Part shown: positions 50,138 through 59,366 of the stretch, piece by piece
Layout: each line of letters opens with the position of its first letter
How positions within the stretch are numbered: the stretch's first letter is position 1
NCBI GenBank assembly: GCA_040510375.1
Contig: JBEVJC010000020.1
Coordinates: 28,012-92,011 of the forward strand
Direction of reading: 5' to 3'
Origin: JBEVJC01 sp040510375
GTDB taxonomy: Bacteria; Bacteroidota; Bacteroidia; Chitinophagales; Chitinophagaceae
Length of the DNA stretch: 64,000 bases
Translations under genes and position numbers: made by a program
The notes under the pieces: model-generated
What the model saw: only the letters and a program-made list of their open reading frames with translations
Databases searched by the model: none
What the model was told of the DNA's origin: nothing

Positions 50138-51598
50138 GTGTTATTAAGAGATGTATTATATAAGGTAGGGATCAGGTCAGTGAAAGGCAGCACTGAAACG
50201 GAGATCATGGATATCCAGATCGACTCCCGGAAAGTGACGAAGGGTTCGCTTTTCGTAGCGGTCAGGGGAGTGGCCGCCGATGGTCATGCTTTTATTGAAA
50301 AGGCCATCGCCAATGGTGCAGTAGCGGTGGTGGCAGAGACCACTGCCGGTGAACGGGAAGATGTGGTTTATGTACAGGCAGAGAACAGTGCAATGGCAGC
50401 GGGTATCATGGCCCATAATTTTTTCGGACAACCATCGGAATCGTTGAAGCTGGTGGGAGTAACAGGAACAAACGGAAAGACAACGATCGCTACCCTGTTA
50501 TTCAAGCTCTTTACAACACTGGGATATAAATGCGGACTCATCAGCACCGTGGAGAACAGGATAGGTGAAACAGTTTACCCAGCCACGCATACTACGCCGG
50601 ATGCTGTCAGCCTTAACCGGCTGTTGCGGCAAATGCATGATGAAGGCTGTTCGCACGTGTTTATGGAAGTGAGTTCGCATGCCATTCACCAGGGCCGCAT
50701 TGCAGGACTTTCATTTTCGGGAGGATTGTTCAGCAATATCACGCATGATCATCTGGACTATCACAAGACGTTTGATGAGTATATCCGGGTGAAGAAAATG
50801 TTCTTTGATGCGTTGCCTTCCACTGCATTTGCCATCAGCAACGCGGATGATAAACGGGGAACGGTGATGCTGCAGAATACCAACGCGAAACGTTACCTGT
50901 ACAGCCTGCGGACGCTGGCTGATTTCAAGGGACGGATCGTGGAGAATTCCCTGAGTGGACTTATCATGACGGTCAACGACCAGGAAGTACACTTCCGGAT
51001 GATCGGTGAGTTCAATGCTTACAACCTGCTGCTGGTGTACGGTGCAGCGATTTGCCTGGGCGAAGATAAACAGGAGATCCTGCGATGCCTGAGTATGCTG
51101 ACCGGTGCAGAAGGAAGATTCGATTACAGTGTATCACCGAAAGAAAGGGTGATTGCGATTGTGGATTATGCACATACACCGGATGCGTTGCTGAATGTGC
51201 TGACCACCATCCAGAAGTTGAAGAAAGGATATGAACAGGTGATTACGGTAGTGGGATGTGGTGGCGACAGGGATAAAACAAAGAGACCGTTGATGGCTGA
51301 TGTGGCCTGCGAACATAGTGACCGGGTGATTTTTACCAGTGATAACCCGCGAAGTGAGGACCCGGCACAGATCATCCGGGAGATGGAAGAAGGACTGCCG
51401 GCAGCGGCACGTCGGAAATATATCTCGATCGTTGACCGGCACGAGGCAATAAAAACAGCAATGAGCCTGGCAGGGAAAGAGGATATCGTACTGATCGCCG
51501 GAAAGGGCCATGAGAAATACCAGGAAATAAAAGGGATAAAAACCCATTTCGATGATAAGGAGGTAGTGCAGGAAATGTTTGGGTTATTGGATAAGTAA
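50138..51598 (+). CDS. murE: UDP-MurNAc-tripeptide ligase MurE
   Basis: 486 residues, starting at GTG 50138 (LLRDVLYKVG). ATP motif GVTGTNGKTTIATL, then the loop HTTPDAVSLNRLL and the Mur-ligase NITHDHLDYH. The C-terminal domain carries FTSDNPRSEDP, the DNPR motif of diaminopimelate-specific MurE. It adds meso-diaminopimelate to UDP-MurNAc-dipeptide in the cytoplasm. The GTG start follows an AAGGA-like stretch. The murF gene, usually next, is absent; a repeat-rich gap precedes mraY. Confidence 0.94.
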   Translation: MLLRDVLYKVGIRSVKGSTETEIMDIQIDSRKVTKGSLFVAVRGVAADGHAFIEKAIANGAVAVVAETTAGEREDVVYVQAENSAMAAGIMAHNFFGQPSESLKLVGVTGTNGKTTIATLLFKLFTTLGYKCGLISTVENRIGETVYPATHTTPDAVSLNRLLRQMHDEGCSHVFMEVSSHAIHQGRIAGLSFSGGLFSNITHDHLDYHKTFDEYIRVKKMFFDALPSTAFAISNADDKRGTVMLQNTNAKRYLYSLRTLADFKGRIVENSLSGLIMTVNDQEVHFRMIGEFNAYNLLLVYGAAICLGEDKQEILRCLSMLTGAEGRFDYSVSPKERVIAIVDYAHTPDALLNVLTTIQKLKKGYEQVITVVGCGGDRDKTKRPLMADVACEHSDRVIFTSDNPRSEDPAQIIREMEEGLPAAARRKYISIVDRHEAIKTAMSLAGKEDIVLIAGKGHEKYQEIKGIKTHFDDKEVVQEMFGLLDK

Positions 51599-51650
51599 GG
51601 ATGTGTTGTGGCAGATGAGTGGAATGGTGTATTGGGACGGAATGGAGTTT

Positions 51651-51774
51651 TTGAATCTGGTCAGGAATAGTTTTTAGAAAGAAGTAAAGTATTGAACCTG
51701 GTCAGGAATAGTTTTTAGAAAGAAGTAAAGTATTGAATCTGATCTGGAATAGTTATCAGGAAGAAGTAAAGTTT
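51651..51774. repeat. Tandem array of 41-42-bp units between murE and mraY
   Basis: Units start at 51651, 51692 and 51733 (TTGAATCTGG, TTGAACCTGG, TTGAATCTGA), with a fragment at 51775. Copies 1 and 2 differ at one position; copy 3 is more diverged. Each contains AGGAATAG or TGGAATAG and a GAAGTAAAGT end. The rest of the 51599-51801 gap has no gene. Confidence 0.88.
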
Positions 51775-51801
51775 TTGAATTAAGTAAACGAGGTAAGCAA
51801 G

Positions 51802-53082
51802 ATGTTGTATCATTTATTCGAATGGCTGAAGGAACAGGGTTTCAGGTTTCCGGGTAATGAACTGTTCCGGTTCATTTCTTTCCGGGTGCTGCTTGCGCTG
51901 CTTCTGTCGCTGGTGATCACGCTGCTCTTCGGTAAAAAACTGATCCGGATGCTTTCGCGTAGGCTGGGTGGCGAAACAGTGAGGGACCTGGGACTTGCAG
52001 GGGAACAGCAGAAGAAAGGAACACCCACGATGGGTGGGATTATTATCATTCTTGGAATTATAGTCCCCACATTATTACTCGCAAGGCTGGACACCGTTTA
52101 CATCTGGCTCATGCTGGTAGCAACTGTGTGGCTGGGGATTATAGGGTTCGTTGATGATTACCTGAAACTTCGCGCTAAAAAGATTGCGGTGCAACAGGGC
52201 ATCGTTTATAAAAAGGGTGATAAGGATGGACTGGCGGGATGGTTCAAGATCCTGGGTCAGGTGGGACTGGGAATCCTGGTGGGTTCGGTTTTATATTTCA
52301 ACAGTGAAGTGAAGATCTGGAGGGAGTATATAGGTAAACCAAATCCTTCCGACACATCGGTTCATACCACTACTGTAGATGGCCGTACAAAATATTTTGT
52401 TGAATCAAAGGATCCGACGATCACCACCATTCCTTTTGTGAAAAACCATGAATTCAACTATACCAAGCTGCTTCCTGCATCGCTGCGGAAGTATAGCTGG
52501 GTGTTGTATATCCTGGTCGTGATTTTTATTATCACAGCGGTGTCGAACGGAGCGAATATAACGGATGGGATTGATGGACTGGCCACGGGAACATCGGCGC
52601 TGATTGGAGTGTGCCTGGGGATTTTCGCCTATGCGAGTGGTAACTTTTTATTTGCAGACTACCTGAACATCATGTATATCCCGAACCTGGGCGAGCTTTC
52701 AATTTTTATAGCTGCCATGATCGGGGCCTGTATCGGGTTTTTATGGTACAACACATACCCCGCACAGGTATTCATGGGAGATACGGGTAGCCTGACCCTG
52801 GGTGGGATCATTGCATCGATCGCGATCATTGTCCATAAAGAATTATTGATCCCGATCTTCTGCGGTGTGTTCCTGGTAGAACTGTTGAGTGTGATGTTAC
52901 AGGTGAGTTATTTTAAGTATACGAAAAGGAAGACAGGTGTGGGTAAAAGGATTTTCCTGATGAGTCCCCTTCACCATCATTACCAGAAAAAGGGATACCA
53001 TGAGTCGAAGATTGTGACGCGTTTCTGGATCCTGACCATTTTTTGTGTGCTGTTAAGTATCGCGACGCTTAAACTCCGGTAG
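51802..53082 (+). CDS. mraY: Phospho-MurNAc-pentapeptide transferase MraY
   Basis: 426 residues, about ten membrane helices. It has KKGTPTMGGIIII, FVDDYLKLR, NGANITDGIDGLATG, the FMGDTGSLTLGG motif and the C-terminal SPLHHHYQKKGYHESKI with its catalytic histidines. Makes lipid I at the inner face of the membrane. A roughly 60-residue extra-helix loop (around 170-235, NPSDTSVHTTTVDGR) makes it longer than the about 360 residues of proteobacterial MraY, a feature of Bacteroidota. Confidence 0.95.
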   Translation: MLYHLFEWLKEQGFRFPGNELFRFISFRVLLALLLSLVITLLFGKKLIRMLSRRLGGETVRDLGLAGEQQKKGTPTMGGIIIILGIIVPTLLLARLDTVYIWLMLVATVWLGIIGFVDDYLKLRAKKIAVQQGIVYKKGDKDGLAGWFKILGQVGLGILVGSVLYFNSEVKIWREYIGKPNPSDTSVHTTTVDGRTKYFVESKDPTITTIPFVKNHEFNYTKLLPASLRKYSWVLYILVVIFIITAVSNGANITDGIDGLATGTSALIGVCLGIFAYASGNFLFADYLNIMYIPNLGELSIFIAAMIGACIGFLWYNTYPAQVFMGDTGSLTLGGIIASIAIIVHKELLIPIFCGVFLVELLSVMLQVSYFKYTKRKTGVGKRIFLMSPLHHHYQKKGYHESKIVTRFWILTIFCVLLSIATLKLR

Positions 53083-53202
53083 AACAGGTTCAACCGGTTT
53101 AGATAATATCCATCCAATACCTCCGAAGAGCCCGCCCTTTAATTTGTTGTGGTGCATTACCACTGATGCTTATGAAGAACCTTTTTTTCCGTACTTGATG
53201 TT

Positions 53203-54543
53203 ATGGGTAAACGAATAGTCATATTAGGTGGAGGGGAAAGCGGCGTTGGCGCGGCGCTACTCGCAAAAAAGGAAGGATATGAAGTATTCGTTTCCGACGG
53301 CGGGTCTTTGAAAGAATTGTACAGAAATGAACTGTTGCATGCAGGGATCGGATTCGAGGAAGGGATGAACACGGTGGAAAAAATCCTTTCTGCGGATGAA
53401 GTGGTGAAGAGTCCGGGTATACCGGAGAAGAATGAGATAGTGAAGATGATCCGAAAAAAAGGCATCCCGGTGATCAGTGAGATAGAGTTGGCTTACCGGT
53501 TCAGGGGAAACAGCAGGATCGTGGCAATAACCGGTAGTAACGGGAAGACAACCACTACTTCACTGGTGTATCATATCTGTGTGAAGGGGGATCTGGATTG
53601 TGCCATGGTAGGGAATATCGGGTTTTCATTTGCCCGGCAGGTGGCTACCGACCCGAAACAATGGTATGTGATTGAGGTGAGCAGTTTCCAGCTGGATGAC
53701 ATTGTGGAGTTCAGGCCCGATATAGCGATCCTGACCAATATAACTGAAGATCATCTCGACCGGTATGATTACCAGTTTGAGAATTATATAAAGAGCAAGT
53801 TCCGCATTATCCGGAACCAGCGGGAGAATGACCAGTTCATTTATAACGCAGACGACGAGGTAACGATGAAGTATCTGAATCAATTTGAAATTTTCGCAAA
53901 CCAACTGCCAATAAGCATGAAAACAGAAGTAACCAAGGGCGCATTTATTAAGGACGGAGACATGTACGTAAGAACGGGAGAAGATTTCACCAGTATGAGT
54001 GTGTACGACTTTGCACTCAAGGGCAAACACAATCAATACAACACCATGGCAGCATGTGTAGCGGGGTCAACCATGGATATCCGTAAGGAAAAGATCCGTG
54101 AGGCGGTCCAGGATTTCCAGAGCCTCGAACACCGGATGGAACCGGTGGCGACAATACGCGGCGTTGAGTTTATCAATGACAGCAAGGCCACCAATGTAAA
54201 CTCGACCTGGTACGCGTTGGAAAGTATGACCAAACCGGTGGTGCTGATCCTGGGTGGTGTGGACAAGGGAAACGATTATACCCTGATCAGTGACCTGGTT
54301 AAAGAAAAAGTAAAAGCGATCATTTGCCTGGGCACCGATAACCAGAAAATCCATGATGCTTTTAAAGATATAGTGAATACGATTGTAGATACAGGTAATG
54401 CTGCTGAGTCCGTACAGGCGGCCTTTCATTTTTCTGTCAAGGGCGATGTGGTGTTGTTGAGTCCGGCCTGTGCAAGTTTTGATCTGTTCAAGAATTATGA
54501 GGATCGTGGCAACCAGTTTAAACAGGCGGTGAGGGATTTGTAG
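53203..54543 (+). CDS. murD: UDP-MurNAc-L-alanine--D-glutamate ligase MurD
   Basis: 446 residues from ATG 53203. N-terminal nucleotide domain (ILGGGESGVGAALLA), ATP loop ITGSNGKTTTTSLV, EVSSFQLD and ITEDHLDRYD, then the C-terminal FINDSKATN and LILGGVDKGNDY. Adds D-glutamate in the cytoplasm. The 120-bp gap before it carries a short hairpin (GTGGTGCATTACCAC) and TTAATTTG, one mismatch from a -7 element, so an internal promoter is possible. Confidence 0.95.
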   Translation: MGKRIVILGGGESGVGAALLAKKEGYEVFVSDGGSLKELYRNELLHAGIGFEEGMNTVEKILSADEVVKSPGIPEKNEIVKMIRKKGIPVISEIELAYRFRGNSRIVAITGSNGKTTTTSLVYHICVKGDLDCAMVGNIGFSFARQVATDPKQWYVIEVSSFQLDDIVEFRPDIAILTNITEDHLDRYDYQFENYIKSKFRIIRNQRENDQFIYNADDEVTMKYLNQFEIFANQLPISMKTEVTKGAFIKDGDMYVRTGEDFTSMSVYDFALKGKHNQYNTMAACVAGSTMDIRKEKIREAVQDFQSLEHRMEPVATIRGVEFINDSKATNVNSTWYALESMTKPVVLILGGVDKGNDYTLISDLVKEKVKAIICLGTDNQKIHDAFKDIVNTIVDTGNAAESVQAAFHFSVKGDVVLLSPACASFDLFKNYEDRGNQFKQAVRDL

Positions 54544-54643
54544 AAGGTACTACCCGGCCGGGCGGTTGTTCCGGATCGTGGGAATCCTGTTACGGAAAAA
54601 ATAAGCGGGAGTATGTTCTGTGAGAAAGAAATGAAATAAAAAA

Positions 54644-55921
54644 ATGGAACTGATAAAAGACATGCGGTTTAATGAGTTGCGGAATTTTAATACCCGCCAC
54701 TTCATCAGCAAGACAAGCGGTGACAAGGTCATCTGGGCCCTGGTGGTTCTGCTTGCCCTGGTGTCATTACTTGCTGTATACAGTGCCACCGGATCATTGG
54801 CTTATAAAAATTATAAAGGCAATACCGAAGTGTACCTGTTTAAACAGGTGGCCTTTATTTTGATTGGTGTGATCGTAATTTATTTTGCACACCTGGTGAA
54901 TTACAATGTTTACTCAAGGGTGGCAACCATACTTTTTTTACTGACCATTCCACTGCTGGTGTATACGCTGTTCTTTGGTGTAAGGATGAACGAGGGCAGC
55001 AGGTGGATCAGGCTGCCGCTGGTAAATATGACAATGCAGACATCTGATCTCGCTAAACTGGCATTGTTCATGTACCTTGCGCGGCTATTGAGTAAAAAAC
55101 AGGAAGTGATCAAGAGTTTTAAGAAAGGATTTCTTCCCGTTATGATCCCGGTGGCAATCACCTGTCTGCTCATCGCGCCAGCCAATCTTTCAACTGCGCT
55201 GTTACTTGGTGCGAGTTGCCTGATGCTGATGTTCATCGGAAGGGTGAGTATGAAACACCTGATGATGGTGGTTGGAATCGCGATGATCCCCATTGTTTTG
55301 CTGGTGGTGGCCGCAGTTGCCCAACATAAAGAAACCAATGAGGAAACCGCAGCAGCTGTTCATTCATCATCGGGATTGTTTGGACGGGTGGAGACATGGA
55401 TCGGTCGGGTAGAGAATTTTATTTACGGAGGAAAGGAAGCCGACAATGATGAGATGTACCAGGTAAACCAGGCGAAGATTGCCATCGCCAAGGGCGGATT
55501 GCTGGGAGTGGGACCGGGTAACAGCACAACACGTGATTACCTGCCACAGGCGTATAATGATTTCATATTTGCAATCATTATTGAAGAATATGGTTTTGTG
55601 GGCGGGATGTTTATCGTATTTATCTACCTGGTGTTCCTGTATCGTTGCATCCGGATTTTTAAAAGATGTCCGTTTGCATTCGGGGCGTTCCTTGCACTGG
55701 GACTGAGTTTCACACTGGCCATCCAGGCCATTGCGAATATGGCGGTAACGGTAAACCTGTTCCCGGTAACAGGTGTGACACTGCCGCTGGTGAGTATGGG
55801 CGGATCCAGTTTCATCTTTACCTGCCTGGCCATTGGAATTATATTAAGTGTTGCCAGGAATGTGGAGAAGACAGAAGGATTAACAGTCCTGGGAAAAAAA
55901 GAAGTTGAACCGGCTGTATAA
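54644..55921 (+). CDS. ftsW: Peptidoglycan glycosyltransferase FtsW (SEDS)
   Basis: 425 residues, about ten membrane helices. SEDS features: YSATGSLAYKN, NEGSRWIRLPLVNMTMQTSDLAKLAL (the family's conserved aspartate region), GVGPGNSTTRDYLPQAYNDFIFAIIIEE, and GVTLPLVSMGGSS. Polymerises septal glycan strands together with FtsI. A periplasmic loop of about 35 residues (THKETNEETAAAVHSS region) is somewhat long. Ends 10 bp before murG. Confidence 0.94.
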   Translation: MELIKDMRFNELRNFNTRHFISKTSGDKVIWALVVLLALVSLLAVYSATGSLAYKNYKGNTEVYLFKQVAFILIGVIVIYFAHLVNYNVYSRVATILFLLTIPLLVYTLFFGVRMNEGSRWIRLPLVNMTMQTSDLAKLALFMYLARLLSKKQEVIKSFKKGFLPVMIPVAITCLLIAPANLSTALLLGASCLMLMFIGRVSMKHLMMVVGIAMIPIVLLVVAAVAQHKETNEETAAAVHSSSGLFGRVETWIGRVENFIYGGKEADNDEMYQVNQAKIAIAKGGLLGVGPGNSTTRDYLPQAYNDFIFAIIIEEYGFVGGMFIVFIYLVFLYRCIRIFKRCPFAFGAFLALGLSFTLAIQAIANMAVTVNLFPVTGVTLPLVSMGGSSFIFTCLAIGIILSVARNVEKTEGLTVLGKKEVEPAV

Positions 55922-55931
55922 ATTATTTGAC

Positions 55932-57029
55932 GTGAGTGGTAAAAAACGAATCATTATTGCGGGAGGGGGAACGGGAGGACATATTTTTCCCGCCATCGCC
56001 ATTGCCAATGCACTGAAGAATATGAACGACCAGGTAGAGATCCTGTTTGTTGGTGCAAGGGGTAAGATGGAGATGGAGAAAGTTCCGCAGGCAGGTTACG
56101 AGATCCAGGGGATCAGTATTGCCGGATTCAACAGGAGTTCTTTGATAAAAAATATTGGCTTGCCCTATAAACTTGCGAAAAGTTTTTTACAGGTGAGATC
56201 CATTTTCCGGCAGTTTGCTCCCGATGCAGTGATCGGTGTGGGAGGGTATTCCAGTTTTCCCGTATTAAAATACGCACAAACAAAGGGAATCAAAACCTTC
56301 ATCCATGAATCGAATTCGTTTGCAGGAAAGAGTAATATGTTACTGGGAAAAAAAGCCACCAGGATTTTTACCGGCGCGGAAGGAATGGAAAAATTTTTCC
56401 CCGCTGCAAAGATTATGGTAACGGGTAACCCGGTGCGTGCATCAATCGTGCAATCGAATGTGACGAGGGAAGAGGGGATAGAATTGTTTTCACTGGAAAA
56501 ACACCGGAAGACCGTGCTGGTAGTGGGTGGTAGCCTGGGTGCAAAAACGATCAATGAAGCGATCGACAAACACCTGGAACAGTTACTCGGCGCCGGCCTG
56601 CAACTGATCTGGCAAACCGGGAAACAATTTGCCCCGAAGGCAGAACTGAGAGTTGCCGAAAAAACCAGGGTGTGGATCAATGATTTTATTACCCAGATGG
56701 AATATGCTTATGCCGCTGCTGATATTGTTGTTGCACGTTCCGGAGCCATGACGGTGGCGGAATTGTGCGTTGTTAAAAAGCCCGTTTTGTTCGTACCCTA
56801 CCCTTATGCAGCGGAAGATCATCAGACCGTTAATGCCAAACAATTGGTATACCGGGAAGCAGCCTGGATGGTAAAAGATAGTGAAGCAACCGACCGGATT
56901 GTGCCGATGTTGATTGAACTGGCCAATGATGAGGCCAGGCAGGATGTAATGAAAATAAATCTCGGGAAACTGGCGGTCAGGGATGCTGACACAGTAATTG
57001 CAACTGAGATCATGAAACAAATTGACTGA
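55932..57029 (+). CDS. murG: UDP-GlcNAc:lipid I transferase MurG
   Basis: 365 residues from GTG 55932 (SGKKRIIIAGGGTGGH). A TTG at 55905 would add nine residues and overlap ftsW by 17 nt; I prefer the GTG since the conserved start follows at once. Motifs GGGTGGHIFPAIAIA, VGGYSSFP, HESNSFAGKSN, VVGGSLGAKTINEA, and VARSGAMTVAEL with a downstream PYPYAAEDHQT. Converts lipid I to lipid II at the inner membrane. Its stop overlaps the murC start by one base. Confidence 0.93.
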   Translation: MSGKKRIIIAGGGTGGHIFPAIAIANALKNMNDQVEILFVGARGKMEMEKVPQAGYEIQGISIAGFNRSSLIKNIGLPYKLAKSFLQVRSIFRQFAPDAVIGVGGYSSFPVLKYAQTKGIKTFIHESNSFAGKSNMLLGKKATRIFTGAEGMEKFFPAAKIMVTGNPVRASIVQSNVTREEGIELFSLEKHRKTVLVVGGSLGAKTINEAIDKHLEQLLGAGLQLIWQTGKQFAPKAELRVAEKTRVWINDFITQMEYAYAAADIVVARSGAMTVAELCVVKKPVLFVPYPYAAEDHQTVNAKQLVYREAAWMVKDSEATDRIVPMLIELANDEARQDVMKINLGKLAVRDADTVIATEIMKQID

Positions 57030-58459
57030 TGAATGGAAGAACCGATACTGTCCTTATGAATTCCCCCTTCCAGGGGTTGGCGTCAATCCGTGAGGTTTAT
57101 TTCATTGGCATCGGTGGCATTGGAATGAGCGCTGTGGCCCGTTATTTCCATGCCCATGGGGTGAAGGTGAGCGGGTACGATAAAACCCCGACACCGCTTA
57201 CCCGCGAACTGGAGGAAAGTGGTATGCCGGTACATTATGAAGAACGACCCGATCTGGTACCGGCCAAACCCGACCTGGTAGTGTATACCCCGGCTATCCC
57301 GGCAAATCATGCCGAGCTGGTCTGGTATCGCGAAGCGGGACAACGGGTGGTGAAACGCAGTGATGTGCTGCAGATTATTTCGGCAGGTTCTTTTAATCTC
57401 TGCGTGGCAGGCACACATGGAAAGACAACCATCAGCACCATGCTCGCGCATTTGTTGCGCGACACGGGTTATGGATGTAATGCTTTCCTGGGTGGTATTT
57501 CGGTGAACTACGGAACTAATTTCTGGAGTGATCCCCGGAATGTATGTGTGATTGAGGCCGATGAGTACGACCGGAGTTTTTTGAAACTGAGTCCGGATGT
57601 TGCAATCATCACCGCAATGGATGCTGATCATCTCGACATCTATGGAACCGCAGCGGATGTGGAGCAGGCCTTTATTGATTTCAGTGGAAAGGTGAAACCA
57701 GGTGGATTGCTTATCAAACATTTCGGACTGGCCAGGGGAAAAGAACTGCAGGCTGATAATGTGTGGACCTACAGCCTGCAGAACAACGGTGCTGATGTGT
57801 ATGCGGAGAACCTGGTGATGGATCACGGCGGTTATGTATTTGATGTAAAACTGCCTTCGATGCGAATCAATCAGGTGAAACTGAATATGGGCGGGATGTA
57901 TAATGTAGAGAATGCGCTTGCGGCTATTGCCGCAGCCAGCTCATTGAAAATTGAACCGGAAAAGATCAGGCAGGCAGTTGAATCCTTCCGGGGAGTTAAA
58001 CGCAGGTTCGAATACCAGGTGCGCACGAAGAATATTATTTATATCGATGATTATGCGCATCATCCGGAAGAATTGCAGGCTTTATTGAAAGGTGCAAGGG
58101 CATTGTTCAGGGACACGAAATGTACGATCCTGTTCCAGCCGCATCTGTACTCACGGACAAAGGATTTTGCTGACGCGTTTGCCGCAGCACTGGATCTGGC
58201 AGATGAAGTAATCCTGCTTCCGATTTATCCGGCAAGGGAACAACCGGTTCCGGGTGTGACCAGTGAATTGATCGCCGGTAAAATGAACAGGGCGAAGGTG
58301 AGTATTAAAAACAGGGAAGCATTCCTGGACTGGATGGATAGTGAGTATGTAAAAACAGCAGGTCGTGAATATGGTTCATTATTTATTACGGCCGGCGCAG
58401 GGGATATCGACACATTAGTGCCATTGATCCGGAAAAAACTGGAAGACGTTAACCTGTAA
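57029..58459 (+). CDS. murC: UDP-MurNAc-L-alanine ligase MurC
   Basis: 476 residues; ATG 57029 overlaps the murG stop (TGATG). Another ATG nine codons later (57056) is possible. N-terminal FIGIGGIGMSAVARYF, ATP loop AGTHGKTTISTML, EADEYDRSFLKLSPD, DADHLDIYG, the RRFEY and YIDDYAHHPEE motifs. Adds L-alanine to UDP-MurNAc. Translational coupling to murG is likely from the overlap. Confidence 0.94.
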   Translation: MNGRTDTVLMNSPFQGLASIREVYFIGIGGIGMSAVARYFHAHGVKVSGYDKTPTPLTRELEESGMPVHYEERPDLVPAKPDLVVYTPAIPANHAELVWYREAGQRVVKRSDVLQIISAGSFNLCVAGTHGKTTISTMLAHLLRDTGYGCNAFLGGISVNYGTNFWSDPRNVCVIEADEYDRSFLKLSPDVAIITAMDADHLDIYGTAADVEQAFIDFSGKVKPGGLLIKHFGLARGKELQADNVWTYSLQNNGADVYAENLVMDHGGYVFDVKLPSMRINQVKLNMGGMYNVENALAAIAAASSLKIEPEKIRQAVESFRGVKRRFEYQVRTKNIIYIDDYAHHPEELQALLKGARALFRDTKCTILFQPHLYSRTKDFADAFAAALDLADEVILLPIYPAREQPVPGVTSELIAGKMNRAKVSIKNREAFLDWMDSEYVKTAGREYGSLFITAGAGDIDTLVPLIRKKLEDVNL

Positions 58460-58521
58460 AAACCAGGTGGAAAAAATAGCAGGATTATACAGACAAAAAC
58501 AGAATCGGTTAATTAATAAAA

Positions 58522-59340
58522 TTGGGGACTAAAAAAACGATAAGGAGAATATTTTTTGCAGCGGTCTGGATCGCTATCGGCTCCGGTATGCTCACCCTGC
58601 TGATTGCGGCCATGGGCCGCCAGGGAAGGGATACCTGTAAGGATTTCAGGATCACGATTGCTGCTGACGGAAAGACCGACCTGTTTCTCGACCGGGCTGA
58701 TGTGCTTCGGTTGCTGAAGGCTGCAACCCGTGGTAATATCAAGGGACAGCCGAAGTCGCGCTTTGACCTGGCGCAGATGGAACAGCTGCTGGAGCAGAAC
58801 GAATGGGTAAAGAGTGCACAGGTGTATTTTGATAACCGGGATATCCTTCGTGTTGCTGTAACAGAGAGGGTGCCGGTAGCAAGGGTGTTCACTGCAGGAG
58901 GTCGTTCTTTTTATATTGATGAAACCACGCGGATGATGCAGTTGTCGGACAAGGTCAGTACCCGCCTGCCGGTATTTACCGGATTCCCCGATAAAAAAAG
59001 ACTGGTATGGTCCGACAGCCTGTTGTTAAAAGATATCAGGAACACGGCAGTTTATATCAGCGCGCATCCGTTCTGGGTTTCACAGGTCACGCAGGTTGAG
59101 CTGCGATCATGCGGAGCTACCTGTTGGGAAATGGAAATGGTGCCACTGGTGGGCGATCATATTGTGAAGCTGGGTGACGGGAATAATATAGAAGGAAAGT
59201 TCGAACGGCTTTATACTTTTTACGAACAGGTGCTGGCTAAAACCGGATTTGATCATTATCGCAGTATTGATGTGCGTTATACAGGACAAGTGGTGGGGAC
59301 GAGGAGAACAAATAATTTAACTGTTACGGGACGGCCATAA
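58522..59340 (+). CDS. ftsQ: Division protein FtsQ/DivIB
   Basis: 272 residues starting at TTG 58522 (GTKKTIRRIFFAAVW). Starting at a downstream ATG would lose part of the membrane helix (about 10-30). A POTRA-like domain follows with TDLFLDRADVLRLL, and the FtsQ-beta region includes NEWVKSAQVYFDNRDILRVAVTER. The C-terminal part has HYRSIDVRYTGQVV. Links cytoplasmic and periplasmic parts of the divisome with FtsL and FtsB. Identified by fold and dcw position. Confidence 0.86.
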   Translation: MGTKKTIRRIFFAAVWIAIGSGMLTLLIAAMGRQGRDTCKDFRITIAADGKTDLFLDRADVLRLLKAATRGNIKGQPKSRFDLAQMEQLLEQNEWVKSAQVYFDNRDILRVAVTERVPVARVFTAGGRSFYIDETTRMMQLSDKVSTRLPVFTGFPDKKRLVWSDSLLLKDIRNTAVYISAHPFWVSQVTQVELRSCGATCWEMEMVPLVGDHIVKLGDGNNIEGKFERLYTFYEQVLAKTGFDHYRSIDVRYTGQVVGTRRTNNLTVTGRP

Positions 59341-59366
59341 ACAAACAACAACTAAAAACACAAAAT

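Noticed and set aside
51599..51801. Missing or broken murF
   Set aside because: The gap has only short repeats and no ligase remnant. Absence of murF from this place is usual in the phylum, so it is not evidence for a deletion.
57083..57826. 247-codon open frame on the minus strand opposite murC
   Set aside because: Fully within murC, with no motif; the murC frame is certain.
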